NCBI GenBank assembly: GCA_013398615.1
Contig: VZSR01003807.1
Location: 8,783,289 to 8,847,288 of the forward strand
Origin: Brachypodius melanocephalos
Taxonomy: Eukaryota > Chordata > Aves > Passeriformes > Pycnonotidae
DNA: 64,000 bases
Direction: 5' to 3'
In this document: positions 26,201 to 36,774 of the stretch, piece by piece
Numbering within the stretch: the stretch's first letter is position 1
How the letters are laid out: each line of letters starts with the position of its first letter
Notes under the pieces: generated by a model
What the model was told of the DNA's origin: nothing
The model's input: the letters and a program-made list of their open reading frames with translations, nothing else
Databases searched by the model: none
Translations under genes and position numbers: made by a program

Positions 26201-29200
26201 GGCTGTGCAAATTGCCCAGTCTTATGTCCCTCTCTGTCTTCATGTCCTGTGGTTTAGCACTTTGTGTAAACTTCTATATAAACTTTTGTATTTTATCTAG
26301 AAAATACTGAAAGTTAAGTAGATACCATGCAGTAGAATCGAAGAGATAAGTTACTGTGTTTTATCCAGAACAGTACTCCAATGGCTGTTGCGTAACAAGT
26401 GCTGTTTTTTGTTTAACTGAGCTGTGGGATAATATTACACTGTACATGTGTATACAATACATACAAGTTTTGAGGGTGTGCCTACACTGGTGTGAACTAA
26501 AGGTGTGTGTATCTGTTCTGTTTGTTACCAAATAATCACAGGGATAATCACAGTGAAAGGCACACTCACAGGTTAAAGGGTTTGGTGTGGTCTCACTTTC
26601 TGAATACACTCCTCACAGGTGAGGCCTTGGATCCTCGCCCCCTCCATGCTCTGCTTATAATCATGGCACCTAATTTAGGAAAAGAAGGGTCTTAGACTCC
26701 ATCTACATCAAAGTCAGAAATGCAGGTCTTTGAAAATCTCTTTAAGCATTAGTCACTGGGCGGAGGCACCTACTTCTCTCCACTCATTTAGACCTACGAG
26801 TACGTGAAATACATTTGACCTTAAGGCAATAATTCATAGCCCATTATCAAACTCAAAAAAAGGTGAAAGAATTGCCAGTGCAATATAATACACTGACGTT
26901 TTGGAAACCTACCTTTGTTAGCTCGTGCAACAGAGAGTCGGTGTCTGTCCAGTCTGCCCACTTTTTGAGTCAGTGTTGCAGGCTATACATTTTCTCATGC
27001 AAGAGCAAACAGATCTGTGAAGAGGGAAGTGTGGGTGCTGCTTCAATATCTGAGTTTCTTATGACTGCTGTTATCTGGTTCTCAATGGCAGCTTTCTCAT
27101 CCTCTTGGTTTTCACTGGCCTGCAAGAACTTTTCCCAAAGTCTGCAGGTTGGAAGAGCTTTGCCTCAAGGTGTGTCAGTTCAGTCTTTTCGCCGGAGTCA
27201 CTGGTGTCATATGATATGGTTAAAGAGAGGACTTCTAGAGTGTAAAATACTCATTTAACTTGTTCATTTGTCAGAATAGACAATGGCTGTTAAAAATATA
27301 CCTGTGGATCCTAGGGTCATCCTCTATATCCAGGTAAGACATACCAGGAGAATTCCAGCCAGGAGAATTTTACGAACCGATTGTCAACTTCTCTTTCCCA
27401 CATTTTACTGATCAGCACAAGGACTGGTGATAGTACTGTTTGGGAGGTTAAGATACAACTGTGGTGTGCATTTTGGTCAGGAAAGGAGGGCAGAAGTTAG
27501 AGCTGGCAGGTACAGTAAAGAAGTCCCAGTAGTTCTTGTTGAACCTAAGAACCACCATTTACTTCACTTCAAAATACTAAGAAAACAGAGGAGGCATGAA
27601 ATGTCCCATCTGCAGCTGGAAAAGGAATTTTTAATAGCTGAATTTCAAGTAATTGACCAGTAATAAATAAAAAGAAATAATTCATTCACAGAGTAGGACC
27701 ACTACAAGGGAAATTGTTTATTTTCTATGTAAAAAACATTTACGAAACTGAATTACAGTTTCTGCATCATCATTTTATCCTCTTTTTGTAAAAAGGGAGT
27801 ACCAGCAATTACTTTCTTTGCAGAACATTTTGAAACAAAACTGCAGAGTACACTGGATGAAATCAATGATGAAATCACTAATGAGCTCCTTAGGACTACT
27901 AGCAGAAACAGTAGAACCATGCAGCATACAGCATGGAAAACTTTACATTTTGGAATGTTTACATGCTTAAAAATTCAGTGCTTACAAATGAATGAAGTGA
28001 GGTGGCTGCTTCAGTTTTTCCTGCTGCAAAGGAGAGTCGCTCTGAGTCTATAGCCCTTAAATCAGTCTCTCTGTGTCTTTTCAGAGGACATGGTTTTGTT
28101 CAGAAGATCTGATGCATGTGAGAAATCTTTATAAAACGCTTCTACAAACAAGAATTTACAGTAACACTTACAGCCCTAATACAACAGAATGAAAATAATC
28201 CAAACCAGCATGAATTACCATGAACAAGCACTAGATCTCTTCAAATAAAAATATAATTCCAGTAATCCTGGTACTCACTTCTAACATAACTTTTCACTTG
28301 AGTTTGCTACTTTTGCAGAGCAACACTTCTCTCTTTTAGAAAGCTTTCCACTGAAACCAGATTGATGCTTAAAACATCATTAGGTCCTCTTCCTTCAGGT
28401 CAGAAATCCCAAGCTTTTTCATAACTGAAATTGTGGAGGAGCCGTGAGCTCCTACATGGGCTCACTACTGCTGCTTGGTTTTCCCTGAAAAGCTGTCAGC
28501 CACTGCAGTATGTACTCTGAACAGTCAACTTAAGAAACACTGGAATGAAGATTGTGAGAAAGCTTGTCTGGAGTAAATACTTGTAGCCTCTTGTGAATTT
28601 GCTGTGGTATTCCAAGTTTACCACATGGAGCTGTGTACTAAATAGAATCAATAATTTGGTGGTTCATCCTGACTTCTGCTGGATGAAGCTGCTCTGTTGT
28701 TTTGTCACAGCAATGGCCCTATTTTCTCTCCTAATTTGTTGTGCTTGCTCAGTGAAATTGAATCGTACACTGTTTCAGGCAAGTCTTGGAGAAGTCATTT
28801 TCCTCCTTGGTGCAGATGGTTCTTTCCTCCAGATGTGAAAGGCAGTTAAGAGCTGCCTCATTTTTTTCTTAACCCTTCTGAACCATCTTGAAGTGCCCTT
28901 GATGCTATGGCTGCAGTAGTGCTGTGGTTCTTGCCCTTGAGCTGATTTTCTGTCATGCATGTCAGTCACAGCTCTGGCTCCTTATATAGGTTGCTTTGGT
29001 TTATTTGGTTTGTGTTCTTGTCTGTTTTAACGAGGACAAAGTAAAATCCAAGAGCACAGCAGCCCTTGGGAGATGTCCCTGCCGGAAGCTCTTGTGGCAG
29101 CTTGCCACCAGTGAGGGTGCATCCCCTGGTGTTTGCAGCTGCAGATGTTCCAGCCTTGCATCTTTAGCCCAGAGGAGTCAAGGAGAACCTGTACCCTGAC

Positions 29201-30803
29201 CATTTCCCTTCACCCTTCTTGTTCCGTTTGGGAACACAATGAGCTGTCAAAATTTCCTGCCTTGTTACCACAGAATTCCTTCCTTTTGCAGTGAAACGGA
29301 TTATTTATCTAAAACTGCTAATTGCATAAATTGTCAGAACGACTGCTTAGCTTGATTTTTAAGGTGGAGACAAAGAGATGTAAAGGTCTGGTGGACTGAT
29401 GAAAGTTGGCCTCGAAGTCACCTGCCAAAGCAGAAAAATTACATGAATGGCCCTTTCCTCTTGGAAATTAAAACCCATGTGATAAGTTGTATATCTGGTG
29501 CAATCCCTGTTCTTAGCCTCTCTGTTGAGTGTACTTAGATTAAAAGTAATAAGGAAGTATATAAATATTTTCCAAATACATGAGCCAAGAAAAAATGGAG
29601 GAAGAGAGGTGTGGTTGTTTTAGCCCACCACTACTTCCTAACTAATCTTTCTCTAATGATGTAGAGAGAGACTAGGTGGCACCTGGTGAAGTATTTTGAA
29701 ATAACAGATTCGTGAGGTAGAGCTGCTTGATAACATCTTTGACTCATCAGAAACTTGCCTTCCCTCAGGATAAAGTTAATAATCATGTAAGAATATAAAG
29801 ATTTTAATGGGTTTTCCTAAGTCAGCAGGGATGCAGATTTATTCTTCATACAGATTCCTATAGTGTTAAAGACAGCCCAAAAGTATATTGTCAGTAAAAA
29901 ATGTAAAATTACACAGATAGCCAATTGGAATTATCACTAATTTGTCATTACTTCAGTTCTTGGGCTTTGCTAGTTCAGTAAAACACATTCACATTTCTTA
30001 CTAATTGCATCAATAACTCCACTGCTTTCCCTCTCTTTGCTGAAACTGCTTTGTACATAAGCATCTAATTTGGCTGATGTGTAGTTCTGTATCAGACAGC
30101 AGCACCATGGGAGGAAGCTGGGCTAACAGGAGCATCCAGGTATCTGGGCCACTGAGCAGTTGGGACAGAAAAGGTGACAGCAACAGTGAGCTTAATATAA
30201 AAAGCTGCAGCTGTTAATATCTGATATTTCCCAGCATTGTGTTGTCCTCAAGTATCAGTATCAGAGTAGTGCTCCTCTGTGTCAAAATCATCAATAAAAA
30301 ATTCTTTAGGACCATTCCCAGCATGAATTTTCTAAATATCACGGAGATCATGGAGTAATTGTTCCCAAGCAAAAGTTCCCTTTCAGTGCAACATGTTATC
30401 TTCTTATTTTTAGTCTTCAGTTCTTCTACTCATCTCTTGCCTTCTCTTGTGTGTTTAACAAGGTCCATACAGTTGAATTGCACTACAGTATTGCTTTCTT
30501 TTTCCTTTTGTCTAACAGTTAGCTATTTTATTTGAGGTAATTAAGTATTTTGTATGGTCTACTTTTGATAAGTCCACCTTATGTTTTCTTCAGTGTTAGT
30601 TGTCTACCTACCTTTAGTGTTCTCTTCCTCAAAACTTGAGGGTCATACTATTAAGACTAGAGTTAAGCAATCTTTTGGATACCTGACCTGTATGATTTTA
30701 TTTTTCTCTAGTACTGTGGCACCTCCTTTGATTTGATAGATGTATTTCATGCTTAGAAAGAATATCAGTCTTGCTGGTTTTATAGTATCATATGCTTTGA
30801 GCG
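23230..30803. other. non-coding, probable PDE7B intron 1
   Basis: No exon or named repeat family recognised. An A/C-rich patch lies at 24125-24150, with small local duplications near 24585-24605 and 27340-27370. A 131-residue open frame at 26863-27258 matches nothing I recognise. Confidence 0.45.
25172..25185. promoter_or_regulatory. RFX X-box-like site
   Basis: GTTGCCATGGTAAT matches the RFX X-box consensus (GTNRCC, 0-3 bases, RGYAAC) in all but the last base. RFX factors bind this palindrome. Location in a long intron is compatible with an enhancer, but one motif proves nothing. Confidence 0.3.
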
Positions 30804-30866
30804 TTTTTTTTTCATTATTATTATTTATTTATTTATTTAGTTAGTTAGTTATTTTTTTTATTTTTG
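30804..30866. repeat. T-rich (ATTT)n/(AGTT)n simple repeat
   Basis: T9, then TTATTA, TTTA and GTTA units. Simple sequence with no attached retroelement body that I can recognise. Confidence 0.85.
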
Positions 30867-32529
30867 GAGTCAGAATTTCTTTCTTTTTTTTTTAGTGTCT
30901 CTGCTGATACAGTAACAAGTGACATGTTTATCAGTGTCTAAAGCAGGGGATTACTTGCATATTCCTGTTAATTCATTGGTGCCTGCAGAAAAACAAAAGT
31001 GTTGGTCAAGGCATGCTCTCTGAGTTCTCACCCGTTCTTAATTTGCTGATGCCTGTATTAGTAGCAGGCTGAAGCCTGCCTGATTTTTTTGAGTTTATAT
31101 AATGTGTTCCATGTGCTTGCCATTCTTACTGTTTCTGCGCACGTGAGCCAATCTGATGGGGTTCCCTGTGGCAGGGAGCAATGCTTTCAAGTCTGGGTGC
31201 TGCTCCATGGGCTCTGGCTTGTGGGTGCTGATGAATCTTGTGTCGGTGTTTTACAAACTCTCCAGCTATTTGCTCCACCCTTCTGCTCTTCTACACAAGG
31301 ATGGCGGGGGGATGGGCTCACACACCTTCACGGCCACAATTACGCTGCATGTAATTTTAAACTGCTGATGAAGGTGGACCCACGGTATTTCCATACCTTT
31401 GAAGTGGAACAGCTGAGGAGCAGGTAGAGGTTTGCACCTCCTGCCCCTGCTATCAGGAGGGGTAAGTGGGGTCAACGACAGCTTGAGTTGTTTTGGACTG
31501 GTTCTTTAGAGTGGTTGGCAAGCAGGAGGTGAGAATAGGGAACACGTGTTCTGTCTCTGGGAGCAAAAAAGCAAAGTGAAAGTAAGGATGAGAGAACCTA
31601 GATTTATATTTATAATCAAAAATGACTGTGCTTGAAATATGTTTAATTTGCATGCACTCTCTTGTGTCTTTCGTATCTCTAAGGACCCCTACAGGGCACG
31701 GAAGTTTTTCTCCACCTCAAATATTCAAGTTAATAATTCTGCTTGGCTTTCTTCCCTTAAACATAACTGTAAGCACATTTTAAGTGAACATTAGATAGGA
31801 AAAAAAATAGCATTTAACTAGGTTCTTCTTTTATGCTACCAGATGTTTTCTTGTTTTTAAACACAAGCAGTAGAAGCAAGCAGCCAAATTCTTAAATTAT
31901 TGTTGTTTAGATTAGTCATATGCTATATTTGTATCCCAGAGGAAATGCAACTCAAACTAACTAAAAAATCATGCTTTATTGCAGACTTTGAGAGGACTAC
32001 CATGTGAGCTGTGTAAGGATGTGCAGTGGGTGTACTTTCAACACAATGGTTGTTTCTGTAGAAGAGGAATTAGTATGGTGGTGAACTAGAGTACTCTAAC
32101 TAGAATGTCAAAGTCTCCGAACTTCATCTTATTTAAGAATTTTTAATATTTTGGTCTTGTCTGTAAAGAAATAATCACATTGCACTACAAGATACTTAAA
32201 ATTATGGAAACATAAAAATGACATCTGCCTTCCCACTACTTCTGTCTACTTGGATAGAGGTTTTGTAATTTACTCATCCTGAGGATCATTTTTCTCCTTA
32301 GTTTTGCCTGTTTCATCAATATTACATGGTAAATCAAGAACTAATCAGTGTGAATTGCACCGCAATACTAATTTTTAGTATTGTGTTGGCACTTCATAAT
32401 CTCTAAATATACATATTAACTCTCCAGAGTAATGCTTACCTGAGAACATCAGGTTTTCACTTACATGAAACAACTGCAGTGTTTGAGGAGAAGGCTTGCA
32501 TTTTCCAGAGTGCTCAAAGAGCAGAAAGT
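30867..32529. other. non-coding, probable PDE7B intron 1
   Basis: No exon or repeat family recognised. Overlapping short frames near 31089-31475 on both strands look like chance. Confidence 0.45.
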
Positions 32530-32562
32530 AAAACAAAAACAAACAAACAAACAAACCCACCC
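32530..32562. repeat. (AAAC)n simple repeat
   Basis: AAACAAAAAC followed by several AAAC units and CCCACCC. Same A/C strand bias as the tracts at 10303 and 12694. Confidence 0.85.
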
Positions 32563-32808
32563 AAGTGCAAAAACATTTACATTCATTTTTGGGGGGATTT
32601 TTTAATCAACTGATGATTTTGGAACCAGTCCCACAACTTTGGAGGTCAATTGGATTGTGGACCTAGTCCAGGATTGGAACATTTGTATGTGAAGCCATGG
32701 CAGTCAGGGTCCTACCTGTTCTTGCTTGAGAACAAAAAGCAGATACCTGCACTTTCTGTGAAGCAATGATAGTCTGCTTGCAGGGCAAGAAGTTGTTCAA
32801 TAGGATAA

Positions 32809-32835
32809 TGTTGTGGTTTAATCCCAGCCAGCAAT
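32809..32835. mobile_element. possible old LTR end fragment
   Basis: TGTTGTGGTTTAATCCCAGC and the next few bases closely resemble, from memory, the TG end of a widespread avian ERV LTR. The similarity stops after about 27 bp, and neither the other end nor a target-site duplication is visible. It may be coincidence or a heavily eroded relic. Confidence 0.25.
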
Positions 32836-33051
32836 GAAGGGGTTTTTTGTGTCTTTGTTCTGATAAGAGGATCAGCTGTACTGCTTTACCCAATTACCCA
32901 GGGATGTCGTGGGAGATGAGTTTTTGGACCTTAGTTTTCCCACTGGAGGGGTGTAATGTCGTCACTTTGTATTAAAAAACAGATCTAGATCAAAACAGCA
33001 GAGAAAGGCAGCTGCCCCTTCTAATGCCTCTGGGGGTTTTGTGTTTTGCAG

Positions 33052-33135
33052 GAGATGCACGGGTGAGAGGTCAGACAGGGGTTGTCTCCGAGCGCCGTGG
33101 CTCCTACCCATTTATAGACTTCCGTCTTCTTAACA
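33052..33135 (+). CDS. PDE7B: PDE7B coding exon 2 (first exon in window): N-terminal linker
   Basis: PDE7B hydrolyses cAMP to 5'-AMP in the cytosol. This 84-bp exon encodes the linker before the catalytic domain, about residues 28-56 by human numbering. It starts after GTGTTTTGCAG and ends before GTAAGT. Phase 1 at both ends requires one G from an upstream exon. The translation runs DARVRGQTG, then VVSERRGSY, then PFIDFRLLN, matching mammalian PDE7B with only a few substitutions. RRGS (about residues 42-45) fits the R-R-x-S protein kinase A consensus; the paralogue PDE7A has RRGA pseudosubstrate motifs in its N-terminus. Numbering as exon 2 assumes one upstream coding exon of about 28 residues, which I could not find in the preceding 33 kb and which is presumably outside the window. 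Because the exon is 84 bp and symmetric, skipping it would keep the frame. Confidence 0.95.
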
Positions 33136-34087
33136 GTAAGTGCAACCCTTCTTCCAGGTCTGTATTTAAACAAAAATAAACAAAAATCTCTAGTGAAAGT
33201 ATGTGAACCAAACTGTCTCCTCTCATACATATCTATAGCTCAGCTGTCTTCACATGCTAACTGCATTAATTCCATTATTTCCACTCAGTGTCTGGCTGGG
33301 AAATACTCTGATTGTGTGAATAGTCCATAATGCTCAGTCTGTCAAATGTAAATACAGCAGGGCCATGGGGTGTGCTAGGGAAGGAGCGGGGGCAGTTCAG
33401 AATTAAAAAGATGAACCTCTGTGTCCTTTAGCCTCTTAGACAACAGTTGGAATAGATTTATGTGAAGCTGTTATCCGGTCATATAGAATTGGCACAGAAG
33501 GGGAGCATGTGACAGCACTGACCAGTGGTTTACAATAACATTAATTTTTCCAACAATTAGAACCCAATCCAAAGCCCTGTGGAGTCAGGGCTTCTCATTG
33601 ACGTCAATGGATTTTGGGTCAGGCCAGCAGTGAACATCTGTTAAAAATAATCTTAACCTCATTTTGATTGAAGTTATTTTGCCACTGTTGTAAATAAAGG
33701 ACGGATTGCTGTGCAAATGAGAAAGAAAAAAAAATAAATCAAGATCCTGTTGGGTTTTTTTTTTCACCTGATGGATTCTCTGTACCGATGCAAACCCATA
33801 AGTTAGTGTGTAAAAAATAAAAGAAAAAAGAACAGTGACCACTTAGATTTGGGCCTTGTAGCACTGAGCCTGGATGCTGTGTTAACTCCAGTGTTCAGAC
33901 ACAGGCAGATCTCGATGTGTCCTCGTGTACTGCATAAGCAACCTCTGAAGGAACTGTTATTCACTGTCTTCATCAAAACGGACTGGAGCTCCAGCAGTCT
34001 CAGTGCTGACACTTATGCTTCTAGCAATTGTGCTTTTCATCAAAGAGCAATTGTCAAACCAAAGTCTCCTTTTTGTACCTCCTTGTC

Positions 34088-34210
34088 TGGGTGCCTGGGA
34101 AAGGGGAATGGAGGAGGAAGTGGGGAGGGAAGGGAGCAGAGAGGAAGCAAAGTGGGAAGGCTGGCTGGGAGTCAGGAGTAAAGAGGAGCTGGGGAGGGGA
34201 GGATTTGGGA
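34088..34210. repeat. purine-rich, G-run-dense tract
   Basis: About 120 bp are dominated by G and A on the + strand, with repeated GGG and GGGG runs (for example GTGGGGAGGGAAGGGAG and CTGGGGAGGGGAGG). Such strand asymmetry can form G-quadruplex or triplex structures. Overlapping open frames here (up to 121 residues on the minus strand) are composition effects. Confidence 0.75.
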
Positions 34211-34628
34211 TCTGATGGGCTGCATTCACCCACGCTGGCAGAGTTACTGACACCCAGCAAGGTGCTGTTATCAGTCCTGATTAAAGGCATTCTCTGGGTT
34301 GTGAGTCCTTTGGAGAGCTTGCTATGACTGAGGTAGAAAGACATAAGGGGTAAGATGGGTCCATCAGTTTTCCCAGGACAAGGGAATAACTTACTGGTTG
34401 AGCAGAGTTTTGAGGACAATTTAGTTCTGACTTGACAGTGAAAAGCATGAAGAAAAAGCAGGTGTAGATTAGCTGGAAACAGTACTAGTCATGCATGCCC
34501 TTATAAAGACTGAGAGAAAATAAAGCACTTTTCATTCATGAAGTAGAAGTGGATATATATTCATATTCAAATGTGACTAAATTCTTTCTTTCTTTTTTAT
34601 TACAAATAAATATGTGTTACATAAAATT

Positions 34629-34717
34629 CCATTCTTGTGGTCTTCCTTCTCCATGGGTAAAGAAACTGAAAACTTTTCAGTTTCTTTGCCCATGGAGAAG
34701 GAAGAACACAAGAATGG
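34629..34717. repeat. 89-bp near-perfect palindrome (44-bp inverted arms)
   Basis: Arms 34629-34672 and 34674-34717 are reverse complements around a single central C at 34673. Of 44 base pairs, 42 are Watson-Crick. Position 34658/34688 is a T-G pair, which would be a wobble pair in + strand RNA, and 34640/34706 is a G-A mismatch. Complementarity stops sharply at both outer edges. A PDE7B pre-mRNA would carry this as one long hairpin. I see no terminal target-site duplication and no similarity to a transposon. An inverted duplication by replication template switching is the simplest explanation. Confidence 0.93.
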
Positions 34718-36211
34718 TTTCAGGGGTTTTTTTCTGGTGATAGGGCTTTCACTTTTAACCCCTGTGGATGAGTCCTGCTCTCCTCCAGATCCTGCAAGTT
34801 TCTGGGAAATGCTGGTGCAATCTGTGGGCTGTGTAGGGAGACATCCATGGTGAGGGATGCTCTGATAAATATTCAGCCTTCAATCCTGCCAGGAGCGGGG
34901 CACTCCACGTGACCCTTCCAAAGGTAACTGCTGAACCTAAAAAGTGGTGCCTGCTTGTATGTGCACCTCTGGTCCAACAGGGTGAGGCACCTGGGGTTCT
35001 GTGCTCTCTGTCACAGAGACCTCCAGCTTACTCTTTTTACTGCTTTTCCATAATCTGAAGTATCAGTGTGGCTGATCATGATCTCTGTAAGGGAGAGCAG
35101 TGATCCTGGCTTTGGATTTCCCATGGTTTTCAAGTTTTTATATATTTACCATTTACTTTGTAAGAAGTAGTGTTGCTTTAATTTTTCGGTGCAAAATGAA
35201 GTGAGGTTTCTGGATACTTGACTACTGATTTCGTAGCTGGCAAGTCCCTGGCTCACTTGGTGACCTACAAGTAGATGAAGATGCTCAGCGTCAGAGCATG
35301 CAGATGTGTTTTGCCAGGAAATAAACAGGTTTTTGTAATATTTGGTCATCTACATCTGTCTGTTAAATCCATTTCTGCCGTGCAGAAGTAGCAAAAAACA
35401 TAAGCACGTAAGCAGCAGAAAACATGGTGCTGCACATCCTATCAAAAAGAAATAGATATAGATGTTACTACTGCACTCTTTCTTGGAAAATACCCAAATA
35501 ATACTTGCAGTAAAATTTTGTCACCATGTTGAATTTGTTTGGAGGCAGTAACTGGCAGGCAGCAGCTGTATACTGAGAGATGTTAGAGTGAGGGAGGGAA
35601 GAGACAGAGGAAATTTTATAGTAAATATCCTCAGAGGTCATAAACAAGTGCAGCATAAACATTACTCCAACTTCTCACTAACAAACTGAGCTTAAATAGC
35701 GATTGTTCCATCTTGTATCTGAAATACTGTTCCAAGTAACAGTACCAGTCTTGTTTTAAAGTAAGGGAAAACACTGAAGCTCATTCTTGAAAAGAGTTGA
35801 CATCCAGTATATAAATTCACATTAAAAAAAAATACGAGGCATTGATATTTAATGTCAGACTAAATGTTACTTACATATATAACTTTTTTTTAATGTACTT
35901 ACAGATTCAGTCAAATGAGTGGATTTTTCTCTACTTTATCTGTTAAGGGTTAACACTGACTAGACCATATCTTCTGTTTTTTCTGGAGTCCTCCAGTAAA
36001 GACACTGTGTAATTTAAGACACCGTGAAGTCTTTTTGGATAGGAAAACTTCCTGCACTCTGAAAGTGGGATCTTCTGTAGCCCTAACCAAAGCCAACTGA
36101 ATTAATGTTAGCTTCTTGCTGTTGGAGTCTGTGATGCCATCTACACATTCCTTCAGTGACTCTCTGCAGTGTATAGAAAGTTACTGTTACTTCACCTTCT
36201 CTTTGCCCGGC

Positions 36212-36774
36212 TGTCCGGACCGTGAGGAGTTTTCAGAATCTTGTCTTGGGGAGATGCAGGACTTTATTGTCTTTCCTGTCTTTTCTCTAGCCTAGTTGCA
36301 GGCTTTCCTAGGCATAGTTGCACAGGTGGGTTTGGGGACTTTTAAGACAACTCCAGAATACCAAACTGAGTGTAAAATACCCCTTTGTCACCAAGAACTC
36401 CTTGGTTCTGTTTCCTGAGGAGTGAATGTTTGCTCCAGCTGCTAGTCCTGCGGCTTGTGGAGACACAGATTCTGTTCTGTGTTGATGACAGGGAGTCAGA
36501 ATTTGGGGGGGGGCCTGTAGCAGCTCCTCCCCTGCGGGGAAGTTGCGGCAGCCGCTGCTTGTTGTCAGCCTGGTGTGGAGACCCACTGGAGGCAAATCCA
36601 CCCAACCTCCTTCTGTCCTGACAGGGCAGCCAAACCTACTCCCAATGGCCTCTGACATCCCCCAGAGAAAAATAAGCCCCTCATGACAGGCTTGAGGCTC
36701 CACGTTCACTAGGAGGCTTAATGAACCATCATCAGACTTTACAAACTCGTAAAATAAGAGATACAGATTTTTCA
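36212..36774 (-). mobile_element. candidate degraded solo LTR
   Basis: A 563-bp segment starts TGTCCGG and ends TTTTCA, giving TG...CA ends. On the minus strand it shows TTAAAAG (a TATA-like box near 36346-36339), AATAAA (36268-36263) and a U5-like remainder ending CGGTCCGGACA. A 6-bp direct repeat GCCCGG flanks it at 36205-36210 and 36777-36782, but with one and two extra bases between repeat and element, so the duplication is imperfect. The segment is richer in G+C than its surroundings and holds a 155-residue minus-strand open frame (36308-36775) across the putative U3. No retroviral coding region is attached. This is weaker than the two LTRs with exact duplications. Confidence 0.45.

Noticed and set aside
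1..33051. Search for the first PDE7B coding exon (start codon, about 28 residues)
   Set aside because: I could not find a matching segment; it most likely lies upstream of the window.
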